Source of the DNA: Thalassotalea_E sp964620605
GTDB taxonomy: Bacteria; Pseudomonadota; Gammaproteobacteria; Enterobacterales; Alteromonadaceae
Length of the DNA stretch: 64,000 nucleotides
Assembly (NCBI GenBank): GCA_964620605.1
Contig: CAZUHQ010000007.1
Location: forward strand, 1 to 64,000
Reading direction: 5' to 3'
The notes beneath the pieces were generated by a model. The model was given only the letters and a program-made list of their open reading frames with translations, was not told the origin of the DNA and did no database searches. Below, piece after piece: positions 1 through 7,553 of this stretch. Made by a program: the position numbers and the translations under genes. Position 1 is the first letter of the stretch, and each line of letters begins with the position of its first letter.

Positions 1-346
1 CATAAGTGCTTTTCGCCTCGCGCGCCGATACTGCATCGAGTATGACCAAATCATAGACATTAAATAACTGGGCAAATGCCTGGGGGTCAGTGACGGATTC
101 TGACAGTGAACTGGCAGACTTTTGTTGAATTTGCCACGAGTTCTGTTGTTGCTTGGCCAAGCTTGTCAGTAAGCGTACTTTCGCTTTGTTACTGTGAGCG
201 GCACTAATAAATAACAGTCGCTGTGCTGGTTTAGCGCCTGATGGCGAATGTGTCGTATCGCTAACTGGTGCAGCATTAAGATTGGCTGAAACCAGATTCA
301 AAGCAGTCATCATAAATATGACCAGGGTAATTAACGGATTTTTCAT
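1..346 (-). CDS. CobN/HmuS-like chelatase, N-terminal part (cut by window edge)
   Basis: An open frame starts at ATG 346 and runs off the left edge (about 115 codons visible, no stop). The first ~26 residues form a signal peptide (MKNPLITLVIFMMTALNLVS), so the protein is exported, unlike the cytoplasmic cobaltochelatase CobN. After that the sequence LLFISAAHSNKAKVRLL resembles the start of CobN-type chelatase proteins. It lies 10 bp after the DUF2149 gene in the same operon. In Bacteroidetes hmu loci a CobN-like protein (HmuS) sits with HmuY, HmuR, a MotA/TolQ protein and DUF2149, and is implicated in taking iron from haem. The identity rests mainly on this gene neighbourhood, because the catalytic part is outside the window. 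Confidence 0.68.
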   Translation of the reverse strand, partial: MKNPLITLVIFMMTALNLVSANLNAAPVSDTTHSPSGAKPAQRLLFISAAHSNKAKVRLLTSLAKQQQNSWQIQQKSASSLSESVTDPQAFAQLFNVYDLVILDAVSAREAKSTY

Positions 347-356
347 TGGATAATCG

Positions 357-662
357 CTATTCTTTTACGTAGATCATGCTGCCGTCTGCCATTTGATAAG
401 CAGTACCGGCTTTTTTACCTGTACCTGAGCCGGTTTTTCCTTCACTCTTAAAGTGCTCGATAGTGCTGCCTTTTTTCACGATAATTTCCATATCTTTTTG
501 GCCGGCGTTCTTAATAACAGTGACATCATCACTGGTAAACGGGTTTAATGGATTCTGGGCAATGGCGATCAATAATGCCGCCACCAGCACTAGAAAAACA
601 TCAACCAGGTTTACTACCGACAATGCCGGGTTGATGGCTTCGTCTTCATCAAGCAGCTTCAT
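357..662 (-). CDS. DUF2149 family membrane protein (HmuU-like)
   Basis: 101 aa. The N-terminus (MKLLDEDEAINPALSVVNLVD) leads into one transmembrane helix (VFLVLVAALLIAIAQNPLNPF, about residues 22-43), followed by a soluble Gly/Lys-rich tail ending in MADGSMIYVKE. This is the layout of DUF2149 proteins, which look like small ExbD-type partners of MotA/TolQ channels. The ATG at 662 has a GGAG motif 7 nt upstream and overlaps the end of the MotA/TolQ gene by 14 bp, so the two are probably translationally coupled. The likely role, inferred, is to form an ion-driven energising complex with that channel for haem uptake. Confidence 0.8.
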   Translation of the reverse strand: MKLLDEDEAINPALSVVNLVDVFLVLVAALLIAIAQNPLNPFTSDDVTVIKNAGQKDMEIIVKKGSTIEHFKSEGKTGSGTGKKAGTAYQMADGSMIYVKE

Positions 663-1245
663 GGTTATTCTCCACCGCGTGTACTTCTAGCTGAGGTTTT
701 GCTTGAGCTGGTTGGTTTAGCAATGGCAGCAATGCCACTAATTCTTCTGCGAGCCAGCGCTTTTTCACCGAGGCGATCCAAAAAGTAATCGACGCTATCA
801 CTAAACCAAAAATGACTGCGGAAAATGCGACGATCAGATTTTCACTAATACCCTGAATATTACCGTCGGCCAGGCTTTTCAGTGCCGGGCCCATAGGGAT
901 CATGGTGGCGATTAACCCCAGCATAGGAGCCAGGCGGCTGACGTTACGTACGCCTTCCAGCTCTTTTAATGCTGCAACGTCGAGCTGGTCTTGACTGATA
1001 GTGTTAAATTCATTCGCCAGGCTGGCTAACGGATAACCATTAAGAGTTAATGGCGGTTTTTTACCCAGACCCGCATTGATCAGGGTTAAGAATGCTGGGT
1101 AATGGCGTTTTCGCTGTACGCTTTGGCTAAAAAACTGGCCGGTGGCAAACAGAGAATAAATAAACAGCAGGGCGATCAGTGCCAATACTGGCGCCATAAA
1201 GAAGTCAGATAACAAAAACATGGCTTGTTCGATTTGGGCGATCAT
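649..1245 (-). CDS. MotA/TolQ/ExbB-type proton channel protein of haem locus
   Basis: 198 aa inner-membrane protein with three hydrophobic stretches: residues ~12-35 (FFMAPVLALIALLFIYSLFA), ~105-125 (RLAPMLGLIATMIPMGPAL) and ~140-160 (VAFSAVIFGLVIASITFWIA). The central segment with LGLIATMIPMGPAL is the MotA_ExbB signature, matching the LLGLLGTV motif of ExbB. It overlaps the DUF2149 gene and lies 86 bp downstream of the HmuY-like lipoprotein. A TolQ-like plus DUF2149 pair inside a TonB receptor/HmuY operon is typical of hmu-type haem systems. It may power the receptor or the CobN-like enzyme; which one cannot be told from sequence. Confidence 0.82.
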   Translation of the reverse strand: MIAQIEQAMFLLSDFFMAPVLALIALLFIYSLFATGQFFSQSVQRKRHYPAFLTLINAGLGKKPPLTLNGYPLASLANEFNTISQDQLDVAALKELEGVRNVSRLAPMLGLIATMIPMGPALKSLADGNIQGISENLIVAFSAVIFGLVIASITFWIASVKKRWLAEELVALLPLLNQPAQAKPQLEVHAVENNHEAA

Positions 1246-1331
1246 AGTGTCTCCTGAAAACGTTGATCACGGGAAAGGCGCAATGATTATGCGCCTTGCA
1301 AATGGGTGTTATTCAGCTCTTGATTAATTCA

Positions 1332-2486
1332 CTATTCGTTAGTGCCGGCCAAATTACTAAGTTCATCGGCTCTAAAACTGATGTTGCCGGAAGCTCCGTC
1401 TTCGTTGTAATAACTGGTCATTTGCAGCTTGTAAGTACTGGTTGGCGTTTTGAGTAGATAAATATCAAATTGTGACCATAATAAGTGGCCGCCATTTAAG
1501 TTGTACTGATACCACGGGGTATTATCGAATGCTTTGACTGTATAGCTATTAGACTGGAAGCCATAATAAGCAATGGCACTTGGATCAATGCTGGTGTAAG
1601 AGTTGTCAAAGTCTTGCAGTGCCTGAGCATCTTCGGCAATATGCAATGCGAAATCTGCCCCGCTTTTATCTTCAGTACAAGGCAGGCGAATATCCCAGCC
1701 ATCAAACTCAGTGACTTCTTGCTGAGTATCAAAATCGAGATAAATGCTGCTGGTGTCAGCTGAACAGCTGAGTGCAGCATCAATTATTATGCTTTGTGCG
1801 TCGGCAAACTCGGTATCGCCTGGCCCTTGATAACCAAGGTCAAAGCTAATCGAACTGATTGCCATGCCTTCAGTGGTAATGTTTGTGACCTTGAACTTAG
1901 TGAACGCATCGTCAGAATTTACGATAAAAAAGTGATCAGCCGCAGCGCTCACCACATGAGTGGTTGAGTCATAGTTATAAAAACCGTCGAGAATGTTCGA
2001 GCTGACATCGCCTTTAAAAGCGCCTTCGTCTGCTGGAATGTCTTGGGTAGTTATTGACAAATAATGCGCCAATTCAGTTTCTGCACTGGCGTTAACAAAG
2101 CTTTCGACAATTGGACTGCCTTCGCTGTCAAAGAAATCGTTGTTATGCCCCATTGCATAAGCGGTGATCGCATTATCGTTATGCTGGTTTAAGTAAATAC
2201 CGCTGCGTTTAAAGGCAATGTCCCAGGCCGTATCTGTTGCCGCTTGCTCAGCTGTTAATTCGACAACCGCTTGATTATCAAGATCATAATAAACAAATAC
2301 TGATTCACTGACACTGCCTGTGCTCAATGGCCCTGTGATTGCGCCTTGAACCGGTGCCGTTGGTTCCGGGGTTGGCTCTGGCGTAGGTTCAGGAGTGTTA
2401 CTTTTGCTTGAACTGCTGCCGCCACAGCCAGTAAGAACGGCACATAATGCCAAACTGGTTAAGGATAATGCTTGATTGAATTTCAT
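1332..2486 (-). CDS. HmuY-like haem-binding lipoprotein with two HmuY-like segments
   Basis: 384 aa. A lipobox (LTGCGG, Cys21) follows a signal peptide, then a Ser-rich stretch and a short Pro-Glu-Thr repeat (TPEPTPEPTPEP) that probably acts as a spacer from the membrane. A HmuY-like segment begins at about residue 64 (VFVYYDLDN, then WDIAFKRSGIYLN). A second similar segment appears near residue 245 (IYLDFDTQQEV, then WDIRLPC). The C-terminus has the family-like YKLQMTSYYNEDGASGNISF. HmuY proteins of Bacteroidetes are outer-membrane haemophores of about 200 aa, so this one is nearly twice as long. The gene lies 19 bp after the TonB receptor and is probably in its operon. Haem as ligand is inferred from family and context. 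Confidence 0.8.
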   Translation of the reverse strand: MKFNQALSLTSLALCAVLTGCGGSSSSKSNTPEPTPEPTPEPTAPVQGAITGPLSTGSVSESVFVYYDLDNQAVVELTAEQAATDTAWDIAFKRSGIYLNQHNDNAITAYAMGHNNDFFDSEGSPIVESFVNASAETELAHYLSITTQDIPADEGAFKGDVSSNILDGFYNYDSTTHVVSAAADHFFIVNSDDAFTKFKVTNITTEGMAISSISFDLGYQGPGDTEFADAQSIIIDAALSCSADTSSIYLDFDTQQEVTEFDGWDIRLPCTEDKSGADFALHIAEDAQALQDFDNSYTSIDPSAIAYYGFQSNSYTVKAFDNTPWYQYNLNGGHLLWSQFDIYLLKTPTSTYKLQMTSYYNEDGASGNISFRADELSNLAGTNE

Positions 2487-2505
2487 AGGGTTCTCCGAAT
2501 AAATA

Positions 2506-4464
2506 TTAGAATTGATAGCTGATGCCGGCGCTAATGGCGCGACTGCTTACCGGGCGGGCATCAAAAATATTGTGGCGGTCGGCGTTACTGCTTTTGTGTT
2601 CGTTAAAGATGTTGCTAACGTCGATACGCCAGGAAAGCTGGTCGTTAAGCATCTGGTTAAAAACTGCGCTGACCGTAGTGTATTCATTGCTGGCAATACC
2701 GCTGTAACTGCTGGGTACTGCTTCATCTGCCTGATATACCGCATAGGCGATAAGTTCGATATCGTAGGCACTGATGTCGTAATTGATGTTGAGTTTTACC
2801 TGATGACGCGGTCGGGAATACAGGCGGTTTCCGTCGTGATTTTCACTGTCGAGATAACTGTAATTCAGTTGCAATTGCCACTGGGTAAAGCTCAGTTCAG
2901 CGGATAAATCCAGGCCGTAAATATCTGCTTTATTGATATTTTGGTACTGGTAAATTGAAAGTTGTTGCTGCGCCGAGAGTTCAGGATCGATAACCGAATC
3001 GATCAGCTCTTGCGCTTTTGAAAAGTGGATATTGAGATCGCTGCGAATATCTGCCAGGCCGTTACCAAGCGAGGCATTGATGCTAAGACTACTATTAAAT
3101 GAATTGGCTGTTTCTGGCATCAATGTTTTATTGCCGAGCACTATATAGCCTAACGCGCTGTGGTCAAAAACATAAAAGCGCTCTTTCAAGTTAGGCACTC
3201 GATAGCTTTGGCCGATACCAGCACGCCACTGGAGCTTGTTGTTATTAAGCTGAAAATTGATCATAGTGCTGAGGCGCATCGCATGGTGCCAGTCAAAATC
3301 CGAATCATACTGAGTGCGAACCCCTGCAAGTAGCTGATAGTTAGAGGATACCCAGTTGCCCTGGGCAAAAAACTCTGCACTTTCTCTTTGTTCGCCGTCA
3401 ATTTCGACTGTGCCGTCAGCCGGCTTGTATTGATCCAGCTTATCCATGTGCAAAACACCACCGGTTACCAGCTCAGTTTGACCAAGCTGAAACACTTGCT
3501 GGCCGTTAATTTCAGCCAGATCAATGTCGGTATCACGCAGGCTGTTTGACTGGCCGCTGGTTTCCTGGTGACTGATATAACGGGCATTGAGCTGCCAGGG
3601 CGTTAGGGATTTTTCCTGACCTTTAATGCCAACATTCAGCTGTTGCTGCTCGACATCGGTGCGATAAAAGATAACATCGCTCTGTCCAGGTATTTTTAGG
3701 CTGTTACGTTGCTTAATTTCATCGAGCCATTGATATTTGATGCTAGTGGTCAACTCATTGCCGTGTTGTTTGCTGGCATTGAGCTGGATAAACTTTTTCT
3801 CTACGCTGGCGGCGTCCTGACTGATGGTAGTGCTGTCGTAATCAAAGCCCTGATCGTCAATAACTATGGCATTAGCCTGGGTGCGCCAGCCGTAAAGTTT
3901 TCCTACGGCATTGAGTTTAAGCGTGTGGTTAATATCGCCATCGTTAATCGCATCCTGATACTGGCTGGCGTCATAATCGAGTCTGAGTAATGAATCGCTG
4001 GATTGGGTTGTGATGATATTGATCACGCCACCCATGGCGGAGCTGCCATACATTACCGATGCGGCACCGCGGATCACTTCAATCTGCCTGATATTATTCG
4101 CCGGGATCTGATCTAAATCTACCGAAGAACCGGTGGGGGTGACTACAGGCTGGCCATCGATCAGTACTAGCACATGGTCACCATCAAAGCCTTGCATCTG
4201 GATGTTGTAACCGTCTTTAACACTGCGCTTAACTACGACACCCGGAATGTAGTTAAGTGCCTGGGCCAGGGTGCCATGACTGATTTTAGCGATAGCTTCA
4301 CCGCGAACAACTTCGACAAGCACAGGAGAGTTACTGAGTAATTTAGCGGTACGGGTACCGGTGACGACTAGGTGTTCGGTCTGGTTTCCTTGAGTTTCAG
4401 CGATAGCGTTATCTGCCATAGCTAATACTAGCGTTAGTGCAATGAATGAGGGGCGAGAAAACAT
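2506..4464 (-). CDS. TonB-dependent haem receptor, HmuR-like
   Basis: 652 aa outer-membrane receptor. It has a signal peptide (1-22), a TonB-box-like EHLVVTGTR at ~30-38 and a plug domain to ~150 containing GFDGDHVLVLIDGQPV and IEVIRGAASVMYGSSAMGG. A 22-stranded barrel follows and ends in the usual C-terminal Phe (SYQF). The barrel carries YRVPNLKERFYVFDH and GNKTLMPE, resembling the FRAP/YRAP and NPNL/NPDL regions of haem receptors such as HmuR, with a His in the corresponding loop. It is first in the operon with HmuY-like, MotA/TolQ, DUF2149 and CobN-like genes. A Fur-box-like palindrome lies just upstream. Haem as substrate is inferred from the motifs and the operon. Confidence 0.88.
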   Translation of the reverse strand: MFSRPSFIALTLVLAMADNAIAETQGNQTEHLVVTGTRTAKLLSNSPVLVEVVRGEAIAKISHGTLAQALNYIPGVVVKRSVKDGYNIQMQGFDGDHVLVLIDGQPVVTPTGSSVDLDQIPANNIRQIEVIRGAASVMYGSSAMGGVINIITTQSSDSLLRLDYDASQYQDAINDGDINHTLKLNAVGKLYGWRTQANAIVIDDQGFDYDSTTISQDAASVEKKFIQLNASKQHGNELTTSIKYQWLDEIKQRNSLKIPGQSDVIFYRTDVEQQQLNVGIKGQEKSLTPWQLNARYISHQETSGQSNSLRDTDIDLAEINGQQVFQLGQTELVTGGVLHMDKLDQYKPADGTVEIDGEQRESAEFFAQGNWVSSNYQLLAGVRTQYDSDFDWHHAMRLSTMINFQLNNNKLQWRAGIGQSYRVPNLKERFYVFDHSALGYIVLGNKTLMPETANSFNSSLSINASLGNGLADIRSDLNIHFSKAQELIDSVIDPELSAQQQLSIYQYQNINKADIYGLDLSAELSFTQWQLQLNYSYLDSENHDGNRLYSRPRHQVKLNINYDISAYDIELIAYAVYQADEAVPSSYSGIASNEYTTVSAVFNQMLNDQLSWRIDVSNIFNEHKSSNADRHNIFDARPVSSRAISAGISYQF

Positions 4465-4483
4465 ATTTAAAAACAGTAAGGCA

Positions 4484-4502
4484 AATGATAATAATTATTA
4501 TT
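4484..4502. promoter_or_regulatory. Fur-box-like operator of the haem operon
   Basis: A 14-bp perfect palindrome at 4488-4501 (ATAATAATTATTAT) sits in a 19-bp window that matches the classical Fur consensus at 14 of 19 positions. It lies 20-38 bp upstream of the receptor start codon. Iron repression through Fur fits the haem-uptake genes. The assignment rests on consensus only. Confidence 0.62.
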
Positions 4503-4618
4503 TAATATTGTATCTAAGGGGAAAATGAATAGCAAGTCATTTTTAAAATGCTGAGAGAATATTGGTAACTCTGCCTCGTACTGTGAGGCTCATAGAAATG
4601 TGCTTTTATGGTATCAGG

Positions 4619-5425
4619 CTAGTTAAGCTGGTTGTGGATCTGATAAAACGTGCCGTCGTTTTTGATATCCGTTAATGCCTGAGTGAGTTTTTCGACTATG
4701 CTGTCTGAAGTTTTCAAACTGGCGGCGATATAAAGATCGTTGTTTTCAACGTCAAACGGCTGCTTGATAAAAGGGTCTTGCGCTAAGTTCAAACGTTGAA
4801 AAATTTCATTGCCAATTAATGCATTGGCATAGGTTAGATCCGCTCGCCCTTTAAGCAGCATTTGCCAGGCCTGCTTGACGCTGTTGGCAAGAATGAGGTT
4901 TTTGTCGACAATAAAGCCTTGGCGGATCAATGATTGGGATTCATAACTGTTGCGCACCGCTACTACGGTCAGCAGTTTGGCATCATCCAGTGAATTGATT
5001 GTCACTGTCTCGTCTTTGTTTATCGCATAGAAGCTATAACTGAGTTCTCTTAATTTACCGATCCACTTAAATTTTTGTTCGCGCGCCTTGCTGCGAACAA
5101 TGGAAAAAATAACAACATTTTCAGTATGTTCGGCTATGTAATATGCTCTGGCCCAGGGCAATACCTGGTAATTTACTTGGTAACCAGTGCGTTTGAATAA
5201 CTCCTGAGTTAGCTGGTAGGAAGTGCCGCCGATTAACTGATTGTTTTTGACGATTTGATAGGGCGGCAGATTTTCGGTAACTGCGGTCAGTTTGATGGTA
5301 TTAATTGGCTGTGCCAAAGCGCTTGAGATCTTGATAAATACCAGCAGAGCTACTAGCTGCATTATGCAACGCCGTAAGCGCCACTTATCACTATTGTTGC
5401 TATCAGAATACAAATTCAGAACCAC
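4619..5425 (-). CDS. Periplasmic substrate-binding protein, family 3 (SBP_bac_3-like)
   Basis: 268 aa from a GTG at 5425; an ATG at 5362 (MQLVALLVFIKISSALAQ) is an equally plausible start and begins directly with a signal peptide. The mature part has the family-3 solute-binding layout: AVTENLPPYQIVKNNQLIGG near the N-terminus, then GTSYQLTQELFKRTGYQVNY and VLPWARAY, and a C-terminal NDGTFYQIHNQL. Stand-alone proteins of this type in Alteromonadales bind small polar ligands such as amino acids. No permease or ATPase gene is next to it, so it may serve in sensing or share a transporter elsewhere. The ligand is unknown. Confidence 0.8.
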   Translation of the reverse strand: MVLNLYSDSNNSDKWRLRRCIMQLVALLVFIKISSALAQPINTIKLTAVTENLPPYQIVKNNQLIGGTSYQLTQELFKRTGYQVNYQVLPWARAYYIAEHTENVVIFSIVRSKAREQKFKWIGKLRELSYSFYAINKDETVTINSLDDAKLLTVVAVRNSYESQSLIRQGFIVDKNLILANSVKQAWQMLLKGRADLTYANALIGNEIFQRLNLAQDPFIKQPFDVENNDLYIAASLKTSDSIVEKLTQALTDIKNDGTFYQIHNQLN

Positions 5426-5696
5426 ACACTCACCAACGCCTGTGACTAACAGTATAGCTAATTAATGCTCAGGGTAACTGATATCAAGTGATAAATTTGT
5501 ATTTTAAAGAGCATATTATTATTTTAAATTAAAAAACGTTCGATTTCGGCTAACTGTTCAGTATTGGGTATGGTTACCCGCTTGGAACCGGCGATCTTGT
5601 TTTGAAAATTATAGGTTTGCTGTAGTCACCTATTGTCAAGGTAAGAGACTGTCAGATGTTGATAGTTACATCTGACAGAATTGTGCGAATACAATT
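5426..5696. other. Intergenic region with a possible 3' gene remnant
   Basis: 271 bp. On the minus strand, 5524-5622 reads as a short open stretch encoding KIAGSKRVTIPNTEQL followed by AEIERFLI and a stop, with no start codon and an in-frame stop just before it. It looks like the tail of a lost gene, but I cannot name the family. A hairpin at 5649-5678 is listed separately. Confidence 0.3.
5649..5678 (-). terminator. 11-bp perfect hairpin downstream of the 53-aa ORF
   Basis: Arms CTGTCAGATGT (5649-5659) and ACATCTGACAG (5668-5678) pair perfectly around an 8-nt loop. It begins 19 nt after the stop of the small ORF. Neither strand shows a strong U-run, so it may be a 3' stabiliser or a protein site rather than a classic terminator. 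Confidence 0.4.
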
Positions 5697-5858
5697 TTAA
5701 CAAATGGCTTGCTGCTTCTTTTTAACAACTTCCTGTGGACACGGGATATTGATCACTTTTTCATTTTTTACTTTACGAACCGGATAGGATGAAGCAAATT
5801 CGTTAGTTTTAATGTTTTTATTGATAAAGGTTAATGTCGATGCTTTTATCTTTTTCAT
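5697..5858 (-). CDS. Small basic two-Cys protein, 53 aa, unknown
   Basis: The best start is ATG 5858 (MKKIKASTLTFINKNIK), because AGGA lies about 9 nt upstream. A longer reading to 5933 has no ribosome binding site. The predicted 53-aa product is Lys-rich, lacks a clear membrane helix and ends with two cysteines in a Lys-rich tail (PCPQEVVKKKQQAIC). It sits 94 bp downstream of the OprF-like gene on the same strand and is followed by an 11-bp hairpin. I do not recognise a family. It could be a small secreted or modified peptide, but no maturation enzyme or transporter is beside it. Confidence 0.45.
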   Translation of the reverse strand: MKKIKASTLTFINKNIKTNEFASSYPVRKVKNEKVINIPCPQEVVKKKQQAIC

Positions 5859-5952
5859 TAGTGTGTATTTCCTATCGAGAATGTTGATTAGGCAACCAGA
5901 GATCGTGAACATGAATGCAGTGGAATACTGCATTCATGCATCGACAATATGA

Positions 5953-7005
5953 TTAGTGTTTTATCTGTGCTTTTTTCTCAGTTGCGGTAATTTTGGCTAC
6001 AACACGACGATTTTTTTCATGGGCTGATGCGCTATTATCAGCCGATAGCAATTGGCTTTCACCATAGCCGTTTGCTGATAAGCGAGAATCGTTAATATTG
6101 AATTTATCCACTAATACCTTCATTACTGCGTCTGCGCGCTGTTGAGACAGCCCTAAGTTATATTCTGCACTGCCAATTGCAGATGTGTGGCCTGCGATTT
6201 CAACGGACGTATCCGGGTATTTATTCATAAAATCAGCCAGTTGTTTGATTTCATAAATTGAAGATGGCTTAATTGTGGTGCTGTCATGGGCAAATGCAAC
6301 GGTGAGCGACATTTCAACGGTTTCGTTAGTGAATACTGTGCAACCTCTCGCATCTACTTTAACGTTAGCAGGGGTATGACGACATTGGTCACTGTTATCG
6401 TTAACACCGTCATTATCGCTGTCGGCAACAATGACAGGCTTAGCTGGTTTAACGGGTTTCACTGGTTTAGCTTGCTTAATCACGGGAGCTGGTTGAGTTT
6501 TACCAAAGGTGTATTTCAAACCAAGTTTAATGCCCTGATCGGTGTAACCGTAATCTACATCTCTATAAACGGCAGCTTCACTATAAAGTGATAGCTTGTC
6601 ATTTATGCTTACTGTGTAACCTGCACCAAGGTTTACAGCGTTGTAGCTTTTAACATTATTGAAGCGTTTAACGCCGGCAAACGTATAAGCGTTGCTGTCT
6701 TTAATGTGATAAATAGCATCAATACCATAACGGTTGCCGTATTCTTTGTCGTGCCCGTTTTGGGTGTCAAAGCGTGTTCTGGCAAGTTCTAAACGTACAT
6801 TCCATTGTTCATTGATAATTTTTTGTAAGTCTAAGCCAAGCGATTTGCCAGCCTCAATTTGTTGCCAGTCAATTAAACCTTCTTTGTTGGTGCTTGATTT
6901 TATGTAATCGCCAAATACGCCAACTTCCCATGTTTTATCGATATTTTGTGCAGCTAAAGGAGCGCTGATAAGGGCTGCGAGTAGGGAAATGTTAAATGCT
7001 TTCAT
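5953..7005 (-). CDS. OprF-like OmpA-family outer-membrane protein
   Basis: 350 aa. A signal peptide (1-19) precedes an N-terminal beta-barrel (~22-168) and a Pro-Lys-Val linker (KPVKPVKPAKP, ~180-190). A thrombospondin type-3-like segment with two Cys follows (DSDNDGVNDNSDQC, 195-208, and RGC at 220-222). The OmpA C-terminal peptidoglycan-binding domain spans ~230-345. In that domain the usual GHTD reads GHTS (Ser275), so the Asp that contacts diaminopimelate in OmpA is missing; the conserved Arg (R290 in LSQQRADAV) is kept. It is divergent from a cfrX-cmpX-sigX-like operon, and in Pseudomonas the same partners flank oprF. It probably anchors the outer membrane to the wall and may form a weak pore. 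Confidence 0.86.
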   Translation of the reverse strand: MKAFNISLLAALISAPLAAQNIDKTWEVGVFGDYIKSSTNKEGLIDWQQIEAGKSLGLDLQKIINEQWNVRLELARTRFDTQNGHDKEYGNRYGIDAIYHIKDSNAYTFAGVKRFNNVKSYNAVNLGAGYTVSINDKLSLYSEAAVYRDVDYGYTDQGIKLGLKYTFGKTQPAPVIKQAKPVKPVKPAKPVIVADSDNDGVNDNSDQCRHTPANVKVDARGCTVFTNETVEMSLTVAFAHDSTTIKPSSIYEIKQLADFMNKYPDTSVEIAGHTSAIGSAEYNLGLSQQRADAVMKVLVDKFNINDSRLSANGYGESQLLSADNSASAHEKNRRVVAKITATEKKAQIKH

Positions 7006-7054
7006 GATAATTCCTTGTGTAGATTAGATAAATTTTTCTTAATGTCTGCCAGCT

Positions 7055-7081
7055 ATAACGGGGCAAAAACTGAAAAGTCAC
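7055..7081 (-). promoter_or_regulatory. ECF-type promoter of the OprF-like gene
   Basis: On the minus strand GTGACTTTT (7081-7073) is followed after exactly 12 nt by CGTTAT (7060-7055), about 50 bp before the start codon. The plus-strand promoter of the sigX-like operon has the same two blocks with the same 12-nt gap. That pattern fits -35 and -10 elements read by one ECF sigma factor, probably the adjacent one. Confidence 0.68.
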
Positions 7082-7259
7082 AAAAAAATTATTTTTTTTA
7101 TTTATTTGTCGATGTTTGGCAAAAAATTGAGAGAAAAATTGAAAACAACTTGTGTAATCAGTGCTGATTAAATAGTTGTTTTCTGCACTAGTAATAGAAA
7201 TAATGCTCAAAATTAACGTACAATCCGCCGACAAAATTTATATTAATTGATTATTTTTT

Positions 7260-7286
7260 GTGACTTTTACCAAAACGAAACGTTAT
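7260..7286 (+). promoter_or_regulatory. ECF-type promoter of the cfrX-cmpX-sigX-like operon
   Basis: GTGACTTTT (7260-7268), 12 nt, then CGTTAT (7281-7286), preceded by a T-tract. It matches the opposite-strand promoter of the OprF-like gene in both blocks and in spacing. The ATG of the first gene is 34 nt past the CGTTAT. Autoregulation by the encoded ECF sigma factor is inferred. Confidence 0.68.
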
Positions 7287-7319
7287 TGGTTTAAGCAGGT
7301 GTGATTGCCAGGGGAAGAA

Positions 7320-7553
7320 ATGAAAAGTATTGAACAAAGTTTGGCGGAGGGGCTGACCAGTGATGAAGAGGTTGCCTTTAACACGCCAGACGACGAATTA
7401 TTTAAACGGGCAGCGACGACTGTCAATGTACAACAGGGTAGCAAAGATTTACTTGCGCTGGGCATGGCCTCAATTTGGGTGGTATTTGTCAGCATATTTA
7501 TCAAGATTTTGAAGCCCGTATTAAACAACATGGCACAAGGTAGGAACAAGTAA
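7320..7553 (+). CDS. cfrX: CfrX-like small membrane protein
   Basis: 77 aa from ATG 7320, chosen over an in-frame TTG at 7305 because AGGGGAAG lies directly upstream. The first ~45 residues are acidic and soluble (TPDDELFKRAATTVN). One transmembrane helix follows (LLALGMASIWVVFVSIFIKI, ~48-68) with a short basic tail. The stop overlaps the next gene's start as TAATG. In Pseudomonas a small gene, cfrX, precedes cmpX and sigX in the same order. Its function is not known; a one-helix partner of the channel or of the sigma-factor signalling chain is an inference. Confidence 0.66.
   Translation: MKSIEQSLAEGLTSDEEVAFNTPDDELFKRAATTVNVQQGSKDLLALGMASIWVVFVSIFIKILKPVLNNMAQGRNK

Larger units (their letters stand above)
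7006..7319. other. AT-rich divergent control region between oprF-like and cfrX-like genes
   Basis: About 314 bp, strongly AT-rich, with no credible gene. It holds two copies of the same promoter-like motif, one per strand, listed separately. The stretch between them (about 7090-7250) has no other feature that I can support. Confidence 0.7.

Noticed and set aside
2512..2907. 131-codon plus-strand frame
   Set aside because: It lies wholly antisense to the receptor gene, has no ribosome binding site and no family resemblance.
5697..5933. 78-aa version of the small two-Cys protein
   Set aside because: The extra 25 residues have no upstream ribosome binding site; the ATG at 5858 does.
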